Shown: piece after piece, positions 56,566 through 64,000 of the stretch | Position numbering within the stretch: position 1 is the stretch's first letter | Layout: the number at the start of each line of letters is the position of its first letter | NCBI RefSeq assembly: GCF_900638335.1 | Contig: NZ_LR134508.1 | Coordinates: 992,001-1,056,000 of the forward strand | Direction: 5' to 3' | Length of the DNA: 64,000 bases | From: Campylobacter lari | GTDB taxonomy: Bacteria > Campylobacterota > Campylobacteria > Campylobacterales > Campylobacteraceae | Notes under the pieces: generated by a model | Told to the model about the DNA's origin: nothing | Database searches by the model: none | Seen by the model: the letters and a program-made list of their open reading frames with translations, nothing else | Translations under genes and position numbers: made by a program

Positions 56566-58013
56566 CGTTTATCCTCATCAAAGCTTATATTAATATTTAT
56601 ATTCATTTTCATGCCTTTTAAGGCTGCTTTTAAAGTATCATCAGTAATACTTGAAGTAATAGTTTGAGCTATGCTTTTACTAAGTTCATTTACCATTTCA
56701 TCTTCTTGTAAATTTTCTGCCTTTTCTTCTGTATTTACCTTGCCCTCTTCTTTCTTTTCTACAATAACTGGAGCAAGTTCTTCTCCTAAAGCTAACATAA
56801 TATCATTTTCGTTTAAATTTTCAAACTCATCTTGTGTATCATCTAAAATTACGCCCATATTTTCCTCTATATTTTCCTCTAAATCTAGAACCTGTGCATT
56901 TTCATCGTTACCTATTTCTTGGGTATCAAAATCTTGCATCGTTTCCTCATCAAGATCGTTTAATTCCTCATCAAGTTCATCAATAGCAGCTAATTCTTCT
57001 TTTATTTTATCTTGAGTGCTTAATTCTTCTTCAGGCTCAAAATCCATAGCCTCATCCTCTAAAAGTTCTTCTACTAAAGGTTCATTTTCTTCTACAACAC
57101 CATCATCTTCTTTTATTTCCCCAATAAATTGAGCATCCTCAGGTAAATCATCAAAGCTCATCTCTTTTTCACCCATTTCCTCGACCATAGGTAACTCATC
57201 AAGAGAATCAAATTCAGCGGGATTTTCTTCTATATTTTCTTCTATATTTTCTTCTATATTTTCTTCTATATTTTCTTCTATATTTTCTTCTATATTTTCT
57301 TCTATATTTTCTTCTATATTTTCTTCTATATTTTCTTCTATATTTTCTTCTATATTTTCTTCTATATTTTCTTCTATATTTTCTTCTATATTTTCTTCTA
57401 TATTTTCTTCTATATTTTCTTCTATATTTTCTTCATGTAAATCATCTAGCAATGCCAAATCATCTTCATCTTTTTTTTCATCCACTAATACATCTGTTGT
57501 TTCAGGTATATTGTCAGCTTTTAACTCATCATCCAAAGTCTCTTCAAAAAATTCTTCTTGCAAACTTAAATCATCTTCACTTAAACTCTCTTCATGTTCA
57601 GACAAATCAATACCTGCTAAAAGTTCATTTCCGTCTAAAGGTGTATCTTTATCAATTAAAATATCATCGTCAAAATTTAACTCATCTTCTTCTAAAGTAT
57701 TATTTTTATCTTCATTTAAAGTTTTTTCGCCACCCAAAAGCTCTATAAAGTCAGTCGGTAAAAAAGGTTTATATAAACACTCTACGCCTTCAACTTGCTC
57801 TTGATTTCTAGGTAATAAACAAATCAATCTATTACATTTGCTTTTTAAATCATCTAAATTAGCTTCAATATCATGATCTATGATAATAACATCATAAAAT
57901 TCTCCAAGCTCCTCAGTATTTGTAATTTCTTCAAAATCATAACCTAATTTTTGAACCCCTAAACTGATTAGCTTTGAAACAGCTGTATTAGAATTTATCA
58001 GCATAACCTTCAT
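56562..58013 (-). CDS. Highly acidic protein with pseudo-receiver N-terminus and IEEN tandem repeats
   Basis: A 483-residue, strongly acidic protein. Residues 1-93 resemble a response-regulator receiver fold: 'YDVIIIDHDIEANLDD' at the phosphoacceptor strand and 'CLYKPFLPTDFIELLGG' with the conserved K-P, but no acidic pair at the first strand, so it is probably a non-phosphorylated pseudo-receiver. Residues about 194-263 are IEEN repeats encoded by a 12-bp tandem array. The C-terminus, 'ELSKSIAQTITSSI' then '[17 protein letters not shown]', looks folded. It lies between fliR and gmk, as Cj1178c in C. jejuni. Function unknown. Confidence 0.75.
   Translation of the reverse strand: MKVMLINSNTAVSKLISLGVQKLGYDFEEITNTEELGEFYDVIIIDHDIEANLDDLKSKCNRLICLLPRNQEQVEGVECLYKPFLPTDFIELLGGEKTLNEDKNNTLEEDELNFDDDILIDKDTPLDGNELLAGIDLSEHEESLSEDDLSLQEEFFEETLDDELKADNIPETTDVLVDEKKDEDDLALLDDLHEENIEENIEENIEENIEENIEENIEENIEENIEENIEENIEENIEENIEENIEENIEENIEENIEENIEENPAEFDSLDELPMVEEMGEKEMSFDDLPEDAQFIGEIKEDDGVVEENEPLVEELLEDEAMDFEPEEELSTQDKIKEELAAIDELDEELNDLDEETMQDFDTQEIGNDENAQVLDLEENIEENMGVILDDTQDEFENLNENDIMLALGEELAPVIVEKKEEGKVNTEEKAENLQEDEMVNELSKSIAQTITSSITDDTLKAALKGMKMNININISFDEDKR
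57223..57434 (-). repeat. 12-bp tandem repeat, 17 full copies plus 8 bases, inside the acidic-protein gene
   Basis: On the plus strand the unit TTTTCTTCTATA repeats without any change from 57223 to 57426, then 8 more matching bases. Read on the coding strand each copy encodes I-E-E-N. Because 12 is a multiple of 3, gain or loss of units changes protein length by 4 residues and keeps the frame. A decayed version (TTTTCCTCTATA) lies near 56860-56880 in the same gene. Confidence 0.95.
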
Positions 58014-58073
58014 TTGTCATCTCCCAAAATTAAAGAAATATCTTATTTTAAAACATTTTTAATTATTTATTGC

Positions 58074-58844
58074 TTATATATTAAAAAATAATAATTCCAT
58101 ATGCTCAAAACTTTTCATTGTTAAATTTTTAAAATACTGCATCATAATAAGCAAAATAGCAATAAGCACAGCAAAAGACAAGAATATCTTAATAGGGTAC
58201 CCCACTACCAAAAGATTAAACTGAGGCATAGTTTTCATTAGCATACCAAAAATCACATCCGACAATAAAGATATGGCCAAAACCGGAAAAGCCATAGAAA
58301 AACCAAGTACAAAAATATTTACCATGGCTTTATTTAAATAAAGCATTAAATTTTCATGCGGATAAAACCCACCTAAACTAATGTATTCTAACGAATTAGA
58401 TATAAAAAGTAAGACTAAATGATGCCCATCAAAGGCCAAAAATACAAGTAAAGCTAATAAATTTAAAACTTGTGATATGACAGGTGTATTTGTGCCAGTT
58501 GTAGGATCCATAACACTAGCCATGGAAAACCCCATGGTAAAAGAAACTTGCTCACCTGCCATTTGTAAAATAGCAAAAGTCATTTGCAAAATCAACCCTG
58601 CCATCATACCAAAAAGCACTTCACTTAAAAGATATAAAATAAAGAAAGAATCAGGTGTATTACCTTCAAGCTTTGCTAAAGGATATAAAAACATTGTTAA
58701 AAATAAAGCTAAGGTTGTTTTTACCACCAAAGGTATACTATTATGAGAAAAAAAAGGAAAGAAAACTATTAACCCGCTCATTCTAGCAAACAAAAGCATG
58801 AAAATAACTACATTTTCATCGCCTAAATATTTAACAAATTCCAT
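58074..58844 (-). CDS. fliR: Flagellar biosynthesis protein FliR
   Basis: A 256-residue membrane protein of the flagellar type III export gate (FliPQR). Several helices; 'FARMSGLIVFFPFFSHNSIP' and 'GFSMASVMDPTTGTNTPVIS' are FliR signatures, as is 'FNLLVVGYPIKIFLSFAVL'. It starts 14 bases inside the ABC-ATPase gene end and thus shares a transcript with rpsB-tsf upstream, an unusual home for a flagellar gene, though the same in C. jejuni. Confidence 0.95.
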   Translation of the reverse strand: MEFVKYLGDENVVIFMLLFARMSGLIVFFPFFSHNSIPLVVKTTLALFLTMFLYPLAKLEGNTPDSFFILYLLSEVLFGMMAGLILQMTFAILQMAGEQVSFTMGFSMASVMDPTTGTNTPVISQVLNLLALLVFLAFDGHHLVLLFISNSLEYISLGGFYPHENLMLYLNKAMVNIFVLGFSMAFPVLAISLLSDVIFGMLMKTMPQFNLLVVGYPIKIFLSFAVLIAILLIMMQYFKNLTMKSFEHMELLFFNI

Positions 58845-59466
58845 GATTATTTAAGTGAAAAATCTTGTCGCATTTTTTAGCAAGCTCTTGATCATGCGTA
58901 ACAAAAATTAAAGCTGCATTATTTTCTTTAATATAATCAATCAAAATATCCATTACATTTAAAGCATTTTTAAAATCTAAATTTCCAGTAGCTTCATCAG
59001 CAAAAATAATCTTTGGCCTTTTGTTTAAAACCCTAGCTATGCTTACTCTTTGCTGCTGTCCACCGCTTAGCTTTGTGATTTTTTGATTCATTAAATCTAC
59101 AATATCAAGTTTTTTTAATAATTCATAATCAATATTCTGTCCGCTTAAAACACTCGCAAGCTCTATATTCTCAAAAGCCAAAAAACCTTTAAACAAATAA
59201 TGCATTTGAAAAATAATTCCAAAATGTTTTCTACGAATTTCTAGCAAAGCGTCATCATTTAAGCTATATAAGTCTTGATTATTATAAAAAACTTTTCCTG
59301 ATTGAGGTTTTAATAAGGTAGATAAAATATGCAAAAGAGTGGATTTACCACATCCACTACTTCCACATATTGCAATACAATCTTTTGCATTTACAGCAAA
59401 ATTTAAATTTTCAAAAAGCGGAATATCAAAACCATGGCTTAAATTTTCCGCTTTTAAAAGTTCCAT
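58831..59466 (-). CDS. ABC transporter ATP-binding protein (FtsE/LolD type)
   Basis: A 211-residue ATPase: Walker A 'GSSGCGKST' (35-43), signature 'LSGGQQQRVSIARVLNKRP', Walker B 'IIFADEATGNLD' and 'FVTHDQELAKKCDKIFHL'. The LSGGQQQR and GNLD motifs are those of the LolD/FtsE/MacB group. No permease gene is adjacent, so its partner must be encoded elsewhere. It overlaps fliR by 14 bases and follows tsf by 2 bases. Confidence 0.92.
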   Translation of the reverse strand: MELLKAENLSHGFDIPLFENLNFAVNAKDCIAICGSSGCGKSTLLHILSTLLKPQSGKVFYNNQDLYSLNDDALLEIRRKHFGIIFQMHYLFKGFLAFENIELASVLSGQNIDYELLKKLDIVDLMNQKITKLSGGQQQRVSIARVLNKRPKIIFADEATGNLDFKNALNVMDILIDYIKENNAALIFVTHDQELAKKCDKIFHLNNHGIC

Positions 59467-59468
59467 TT

Positions 59469-60545
59469 TTAACCAATTTGCGCAGCAACTTCAGCAGCAA
59501 AATCTTCGGTTTTCTTTTCTAGGCCTTCACCTACTTCAAAGCGAATAAACTCAACTATTTTAATAGTTCCACCTAACTCTTTTTCTTTATCAGCAATTAC
59601 TTGTTCGATAGTTTTTTTATCATCCATTACATAAAACTGACCCATTAAAGTAAGTCTGCTGTCAAGTTGAGAATTATCCGCGATAAAGCTATTTAGCTTA
59701 CCTGGGATAATATTAGACCAAATTTTTTCTGGCTTACCTTGTGCTTGAAGCTCGGCCTTAATAGCTTCTTCAGCTGCTTGAATTACCTCTTGAGTTAATT
59801 GTTTTCTACTTGCATATTTTGGAATTTTATGCTCTGGTTTATTAGGATCTTTTAATCTTCTTCTTTCTTCGTTCTCTTTTTCTAACTCAGCAACTAAAGC
59901 TTTGTATTCATTTTCTACAAAATCCATATCAAGTTCTTCATAAGATAGATAACTTGGCTTCATTGCAGCAATATGCATACAAATATGCTTTAAAAATTCT
60001 CCACACTTGCTAGCTGTAGCTTCGCTATCGCAAGCTGCAGCAATAACCACACCAACACGACCATTGGTATGAATATAGCCATTTACTATGCCATTAGCAC
60101 CTGCTTTTAAAGTAGCAAATCTTCTAACAACTAAATTTTCACCAATAGTTGCAATTTGGCTTTTTAAATACTCTTCAAATTTAACACCATTAATCTCACT
60201 TGAATGTAATTCTTCAACATTTTGAAGACTCTTAGCTTGAATATGTGCTGTTGTATCTTTTGTTAAAGCAATAAATTGTTCATTTTTAGCAACAAAATCA
60301 GTTTCTGAGTTAATTTCACTTACAGTTGCACATTTAAAATCATCACTTACTTTTACACTTACTAAACCTTCAGCAGCTAAACGATCAGCTTTTTTATCAG
60401 CTTTTCCAAGTCCTTTTTCTCTTAAAAGCTGCACTGCTTTTTCAAAATCACCATCTGTATCTTTTAAAGCATTTTTACAATCCATCATACCTGCGCCAGT
60501 ACTTTCGCGCAGTTCTTTTACCATTTGTGCAGTGATTTCAGCCAT
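59469..60545 (-). CDS. tsf: Translation elongation factor Ts
   Basis: A 358-residue nucleotide-exchange factor for EF-Tu. The N-terminal UBA-like 'VKELRESTGAGMMDCKNALK' and 'SETDFVAKNEQFIAL' (the TDFVA core) are clear; 'RREVGEG'-type C-terminal helix 'RFEVGEGLEKKTEDFAAEVA' is present. It is longer than E. coli Ts (283), as usual in this group. The ATG overlaps the rpsB stop (TAATG). Confidence 0.97.
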   Translation of the reverse strand: MAEITAQMVKELRESTGAGMMDCKNALKDTDGDFEKAVQLLREKGLGKADKKADRLAAEGLVSVKVSDDFKCATVSEINSETDFVAKNEQFIALTKDTTAHIQAKSLQNVEELHSSEINGVKFEEYLKSQIATIGENLVVRRFATLKAGANGIVNGYIHTNGRVGVVIAAACDSEATASKCGEFLKHICMHIAAMKPSYLSYEELDMDFVENEYKALVAELEKENEERRRLKDPNKPEHKIPKYASRKQLTQEVIQAAEEAIKAELQAQGKPEKIWSNIIPGKLNSFIADNSQLDSRLTLMGQFYVMDDKKTIEQVIADKEKELGGTIKIVEFIRFEVGEGLEKKTEDFAAEVAAQIG

Positions 60546-61330
60546 TATTCTTTATCTCCTTCAAAATCTTCTTCACTCATAGCTTCCTCTAAAACTTCTT
60601 TTTTTTCTTCTTCAGAGATTGGTTGTTCTTCATTTACTTCACCATCTTGCTCTCTTAATGCTTTACCTTCATTGATTGCTTCAGCCATTTCTTGGCAGAA
60701 AAGTTGAACTGAGCGAATTGCATCATCATTTCCTGGAATTGGGAAATCAACTAAGTCAGGATCACAGTTTGTATCTAGCGGAGCAACTACAGGGATTTTT
60801 AATCTATTAGCTTCTTGTACTGCAATTTTTTCTTTAACAGTATCAATAACAAAAATCATATCAGGTTGGGTTTTCATGTATCTAATACCACCAAGATATG
60901 CTAACAACTTTTCTTTTTTTCTAGTAAGCATTAATGCTTCTTTTTTAGTTAAAAGCTTAATACTTCCATCTTCTTCCATTTTTTCTATAACTTCTAATTT
61001 CCTAATAGATTGGCGGATAGTTCCAAAGTTAGTCATCATACCACCAAGCCATCTGTGATTTACATAAGGCATACCGCATTTTTCAGCATATTCTTTAATC
61101 GCACCACCAGCTTGTTTTTTAGTACCAACAAATAAAATTGTCTTACCTTCTGCTGCAGCATCACGAACGATATTATATGTATATCTAAAGTATCTAAGTG
61201 TTTTTTGTAAATCAATTACATAAATACCTTTTCTTTCTCCAAAAATAAATTTTTTCATTTTTGGATTCCATCTTCTTGTTTGGTGCCCAAAGTGTACACC
61301 GCACTCTAATAAATCTCTCATGCTTACCAT
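60545..61330 (-). CDS. rpsB: 30S ribosomal protein S2
   Basis: A 261-residue S2. I start it at the ATG at 61330 ('[20 protein letters not shown]') because AAGGAG lies just upstream and S2 proteins begin here; an upstream in-frame ATG at 61375 would add 15 residues that do not look like S2. '[18 protein letters not shown]' and '[20 protein letters not shown]' are diagnostic. The C-terminal tail is acidic. rpsB-tsf is the conserved pair. Confidence 0.98.
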   Translation of the reverse strand: MVSMRDLLECGVHFGHQTRRWNPKMKKFIFGERKGIYVIDLQKTLRYFRYTYNIVRDAAAEGKTILFVGTKKQAGGAIKEYAEKCGMPYVNHRWLGGMMTNFGTIRQSIRKLEVIEKMEEDGSIKLLTKKEALMLTRKKEKLLAYLGGIRYMKTQPDMIFVIDTVKEKIAVQEANRLKIPVVAPLDTNCDPDLVDFPIPGNDDAIRSVQLFCQEMAEAINEGKALREQDGEVNEEQPISEEEKKEVLEEAMSEEDFEGDKE

Positions 61331-61337
61331 GAAATTC

Positions 61338-61404
61338 TCCTTATAAATAAAATAATTAGGTTTATTCCTCCGCATTCTTTAACCCATAAGCAACCTAATA
61401 AGGA
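61338..61404 (-). promoter_or_regulatory. Structured rpsB leader that can pair with its Shine-Dalgarno
   Basis: In the rpsB leader RNA, ATTAGGTT/AACCTAAT forms an 8-bp stem (plus-strand 61392-61399 with 61355-61362). Directly 5' to it, TCCTTAT (61398-61404 complement) can pair with the Shine-Dalgarno ATAAGGA (61338-61344 complement). A second, unused GGAGG lies in the loop near 61366-61370. Ribosomal protein leaders often bind their own product; S2 autoregulation is known in other bacteria, but this exact structure is my inference. Confidence 0.45.
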
Positions 61405-61430
61405 AATTAATGCGTGTGAAATGAAAGAAT

Positions 61431-61436
61431 ATTATA
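61431..61436 (-). promoter_or_regulatory. -10 box of the rpsB-tsf operon
   Basis: The minus strand reads AAATTTGATATAATATTC, with a perfect TATAAT about 100 bases before the rpsB ATG. Transcription would start near 61424 and give a leader of about 94 bases, long for Campylobacter. Confidence 0.75.
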
Positions 61437-61471
61437 TCAAATTTTATTTTATATTTAGCTTATTATTGAAG

Positions 61472-61497
61472 AAAAAGAACGCCACTAGGCGTTCTTT
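61472..61497 (-). terminator. Terminator of the petABC operon
   Basis: A 10-bp stem AAAGAACGCC / GGCGTTCTTT with loop ACTA; on the minus strand it continues into T residues (TTTTT). It lies 8 bases after the petC stop codon. Confidence 0.9.
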
Positions 61498-61504
61498 GAG
61501 TAAA

Positions 61505-62632
61505 TTAGTGCAGTTTAGACCAAACTGATCTTTTCCAACCTATAGCAAAAATACTCAAGATAGCAAAGAATATCATAATATAAATTCCTGTTTGCTCTCT
61601 TTCTTCTTTTTTACTATCACCAACTTTTTCAAGATAATTAATAACTTGAGTTTGTGCTTTTTCATTTAAACCAACTCTTGGCATAGCAGTACCGTGAATT
61701 TTCTTTTGAGGTTCGTTAATGAAAATTTCAAGATAATGCGCGCCTTTAGAACGAATCATCATAGATAAATCCGGAGGCGTCATACCAAGATAATTTTTTA
61801 AATCACTCATATTTGAGCTTGAAACAAAGCCATCGTATTTTACATCATGACATCTTCCGCAAGCATTTTCAAACGTATGTTTATTTTTAGCAAAATCAAA
61901 TTCTTTTGCAATTAAAGCTGTTTTTGCTTGCTCTGAAAGCTCTTGATTTTTAGCATATTTTTCTTCTAAATCAGCTTTTAATTTTGTGTCGAATTCTTTT
62001 TCATATTCACTAGCTGTATTTTTAAAGAATGCAATTAAGTCTGCTAAATCTTGACTATCTTGTGCTTCATCGCCACTTAAAGGATAAGCAGGCATTAAGA
62101 ATGGATTTTCATCATTAAATTTATGTGAAATTTGCAAAGCTTTAACCGGATCAATGATAAGTGCGGTTAAAAATTTTTCATCATAAATAGCACCTGCATC
62201 ACTTAAATCAGGAGGTGTTACACCTAAAGAAGAATCTGTGATAGTAGCAGGAATTCCAGCAGCTTTTACACCATGGCATGCAATACAATTTCCTTCAAAA
62301 AGCTCTTTTCCTTTTTGAGCATTGCCTTTAGTAAAATCGATTTTTGCGATTTTTTCCCATAATTGCTTAGTAGCTTCTTCTTGGCTTTTAGCAAGCTCTA
62401 ATGCTTTTTGAGCATTAGCTATAGCTTTTTCACTTCCTGAAGCATTAGCATCCATTGCTGCTTTTTCTTTTAAAGCAACTTCACCTTTGGTAAATTCTGC
62501 ATCAGCTTTTGCAAAGTCAAAATTAACCGGAGTTGAAGGAGGATTCATAACTGAATGCGCATAAGGCTCAACTCCCCAATAAACTAAACCTGTGAAAAAG
62601 ACAACTACAAAAAATATTTTTAATTCTCTCAT
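61505..62632 (-). CDS. petC: Ubiquinol-cytochrome c reductase, diheme cytochrome c subunit PetC
   Basis: A 375-residue membrane-anchored diheme cytochrome. One N-terminal helix (5-20), two heme sites C116-IA-C119-H ('NCIACHGVKAAG') and C258-GR-C261-H ('ACGRCHDV'), and a C-terminal helix. I start it at the ATG at 62632 ('MRELKIFFVVVFFTGL'), 3 bases after petB, with AAGGGG upstream; a longer frame to 62725 would lie inside petB. It passes electrons from the Rieske protein to cytochrome c. Confidence 0.95.
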   Translation of the reverse strand: MRELKIFFVVVFFTGLVYWGVEPYAHSVMNPPSTPVNFDFAKADAEFTKGEVALKEKAAMDANASGSEKAIANAQKALELAKSQEEATKQLWEKIAKIDFTKGNAQKGKELFEGNCIACHGVKAAGIPATITDSSLGVTPPDLSDAGAIYDEKFLTALIIDPVKALQISHKFNDENPFLMPAYPLSGDEAQDSQDLADLIAFFKNTASEYEKEFDTKLKADLEEKYAKNQELSEQAKTALIAKEFDFAKNKHTFENACGRCHDVKYDGFVSSSNMSDLKNYLGMTPPDLSMMIRSKGAHYLEIFINEPQKKIHGTAMPRVGLNEKAQTQVINYLEKVGDSKKEEREQTGIYIMIFFAILSIFAIGWKRSVWSKLH

Positions 62633-62634
62633 TA

Positions 62635-63879
62635 TTAGCCCCTTTTTCTTTCCATGATAGTAATAATTGGTAAGACTACTAACAATAATAGTAAAAATAC
62701 CATAGAAGCATAAAATCCTATCCAAGCATTAATTCCTGTTGGAGGAAGCTTTCCATAAACTGTTAGTACAATTAAATCTATCAATAATACCCAAAACCAT
62801 ACAAAAAACATTGGTCTTTCGTGTGCTGGTTTTACAACATCACTTCTATCAAGCCAAGGCAATAAGAAGAAAATAATTTGTGCTATACCAAATGCTGCAA
62901 GACCTATATCAAAAGCTTTAATGCTTCCAACATCAAAGAAAAATCCTCTTAAAACTTCATAACTCCATAAGAAATACCACTCAGGATAAATATGAGGAGG
63001 TGTTTTTAAAGAATTTGCTGGGTCAAAGTTGATCGGGTCCATTGCAAAATTAAATTTAAAACATACCAAATAAAAGAAGAAAATCATAAATAAAGCAATG
63101 TACATAAAATCTTTAGCTAAAAATCCTGGCCAAAAAGGAATAACTTTAGAACCTTTTGTATCGCCTGCTAAATATTTTTCAGCTTCTAAATCAAAATCAA
63201 TTTCTTCTGAAATCTCATTATTTACATGAGGAATTCTTAAAGAATAAAAGTGGAATGCAATAATTGCTAAAATTACAATAGGCAACAAACACACATGTAA
63301 CATAAAAAATCTAGTTAAAGTTGGATCTGAAACCGCAAAATCCCCTCTTATCCAAATAACTAATGCATCGCCTATAAAAGGAATCCCACCAAAAAGCTGA
63401 GTAATAACTTGAGCAGCCCAAAAACTCATTTGTCCCCAAGGTAACATATATCCACTAAACGCTTCTGCTGAAAATACAACAAATAAAAGCATACCGCTAA
63501 TCCAAATCATCTCACGACCCTTTTTATAAGAGCCATAATAAATTCCTGTTAACATGTGAATATATATAATTAAAAACACAACTGAAGCAGCCACACCATG
63601 CATATGACGCCAAAGCCAACCATACTCCACTTCTTGCATGATAGTTTTATTTACGCTATCAAAAGCTAAAGCTACATCTGGCTTGTAATACATTACTAAA
63701 AATAAACCCGAAATAAATAAAATAGCAAAAAGAGTGGTTAAAATAACACCCATCGCCCATAAGAAGTTAATTTGTTTTGGTATCCAATATTGAGCCATTA
63801 AAACATTAAAAAGCTTATTTACAGCTAATCTTTGATCAAGCCAATCTACAATACCGTTTGCTTTTTTTATCTGTGCCAT
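62635..63879 (-). CDS. petB: Ubiquinol-cytochrome c reductase, cytochrome b subunit PetB
   Basis: A 414-residue polytopic subunit of the bc1 complex. 'EYGWLWRHMHGVAASVVFLI' and 'RFFMLHVCLLPIVILAIIAF' carry heme-ligand histidines; 'GYMLPWGQMSFWAAQVI' and 'PPHIYPEWYFLWSYEVLRGF' (with the PEWY quinol-site motif) are intact. About eight helices. Starts 1 base after the petA stop; the petA-petB-petC order is that of C. jejuni. Confidence 0.97.
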   Translation of the reverse strand: MAQIKKANGIVDWLDQRLAVNKLFNVLMAQYWIPKQINFLWAMGVILTTLFAILFISGLFLVMYYKPDVALAFDSVNKTIMQEVEYGWLWRHMHGVAASVVFLIIYIHMLTGIYYGSYKKGREMIWISGMLLFVVFSAEAFSGYMLPWGQMSFWAAQVITQLFGGIPFIGDALVIWIRGDFAVSDPTLTRFFMLHVCLLPIVILAIIAFHFYSLRIPHVNNEISEEIDFDLEAEKYLAGDTKGSKVIPFWPGFLAKDFMYIALFMIFFFYLVCFKFNFAMDPINFDPANSLKTPPHIYPEWYFLWSYEVLRGFFFDVGSIKAFDIGLAAFGIAQIIFFLLPWLDRSDVVKPAHERPMFFVWFWVLLIDLIVLTVYGKLPPTGINAWIGFYASMVFLLLLLVVLPIITIMERKRG

Positions 63880-63880
63880 A

Positions 63881-64000
63881 TTAAGCCTCCGCGATCATTT
63901 TTTTATATTCTGGACCTTCTTCGCCTAATACTAATTTTGTTCCATCAATTCTAAAAGGAGGAATATCCAAAGGTCTTGGAGGAGGACCAAATACATTTTT
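63881..64000 (-). CDS. petA: Rieske iron-sulfur subunit PetA, C-terminal fragment (start outside window)
   Basis: The last 39 codons of a gene that continues beyond base 64000. The visible end, 'GPPPRPLDIPPFRIDGTK' then 'LVLGEEGPEYKKMIAEA', fits the C-terminus of bacterial Rieske proteins, where a GPPPRPL segment follows the second iron-sulfur loop. The cluster ligands are not in the window. Its place directly before petB confirms the assignment. Confidence 0.9.
   Translation of the reverse strand, partial: KNVFGPPPRPLDIPPFRIDGTKLVLGEEGPEYKKMIAEA

Noticed and set aside
57223..57434. Possible CRISPR array
   Set aside because: Units of 12 bp are directly contiguous with no spacers, and they are in frame inside a long coding region; no cas genes are nearby.
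57452..57804. Plus-strand open frames opposite the acidic-protein gene
   Set aside because: They have low-complexity Ser/Lys or Leu/His content that mirrors the acidic codons on the other strand, and lack a convincing ribosome site.
61331..61375. Longer S2 protein from the ATG at 61375
   Set aside because: The added 15 residues do not match S2 N-termini, and a proper AAGGAG lies before the ATG at 61330.
62633..62725. Longer PetC starting at 62725
   Set aside because: It would lie inside petB in another frame; the ATG at 62632 gives the normal N-terminal helix and has a Shine-Dalgarno.
1..64000. tRNA, rRNA, tmRNA, insertion sequences or prophage
   Set aside because: Intergenic gaps are all shorter than about 135 bases and no cloverleaf, transposase or integrase was recognised by eye.

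Overview
The window is AT-rich bacterial DNA from a Campylobacter, most likely of the C. lari group. This rests on recognisable epsilonproteobacterial proteins (MagIII-type glycosylase, long acidic protein beside fliR, diheme PetC, split threonine/serine exporter), on gene order familiar from C. jejuni in separate blocks, and on genes C. jejuni usually lacks, such as a SpdH-like flavoprotein. Species assignment is inference. Genes are packed with many 1-26 bp overlaps. No rRNA, tRNA, CRISPR array, insertion sequence or prophage is visible, and no gene-free stretch exceeds about 135 bases.

Layout. 1-15.4 kb: the end of an AsmA-like gene, then a long minus-strand run: ribosome hibernation factor, MagIII glycosylase, mfd, bactofilin, M23 peptidase, folC, a degenerate GGDEF-like protein, lptE, leuS, a small membrane protein, secF, secD and yajC. 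15.4-30.3 kb: lnt (plus), metK (minus), then a plus-strand run: sstT, pyrB, pepF, a UvrD/Rep helicase, truB, csrA, ispE, smpB, a thioredoxin-like lipoprotein and the N-degron module clpS-clpA-aat. 30.3-33.4 kb: a sigma-54 promoter driving flgB-flgC-fliE and a class B penicillin-binding protein. 33.4-42.1 kb: a methyltransferase, hemH, a Gfo/Idh oxidoreductase and a DegT aminotransferase facing alaS, maf and pbpA.

42.1-54.1 kb is the more variable part: msrPQ (periplasmic methionine sulfoxide repair), a Tat-exported SpdH-like flavoprotein, a DUF2165 membrane protein, copper export (copA, copZ), a GNAT acetyltransferase, yebC, a cyclophilin, a CopD-like membrane protein, a DedA protein, a DUF2920 protein with a G9 tract in its coding sequence, and a two-gene threonine/serine exporter. 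54.1-64 kb: a minus-strand run rpsB-tsf-ABC ATPase-fliR-acidic protein-gmk-tatA-argS, preceded by the cytochrome bc1 genes petA (partial), petB and petC.

The best candidates for undescribed biology are cis-acting. Three genes (msrP, the SpdH-like gene and the CopD-like gene) have long inverted repeats whose 3' arm contains the Shine-Dalgarno sequence; the best has 17 perfect base pairs and ends 2 bases before the ATG. A similar but weaker arrangement lies in the rpsB leader. The window also has a probable phase-variable DUF2920 gene, whose catalytic serine lies just past the G9 tract, and an in-frame 12-bp tandem array of 17 full copies encoding IEEN repeats in the acidic protein next to fliR.
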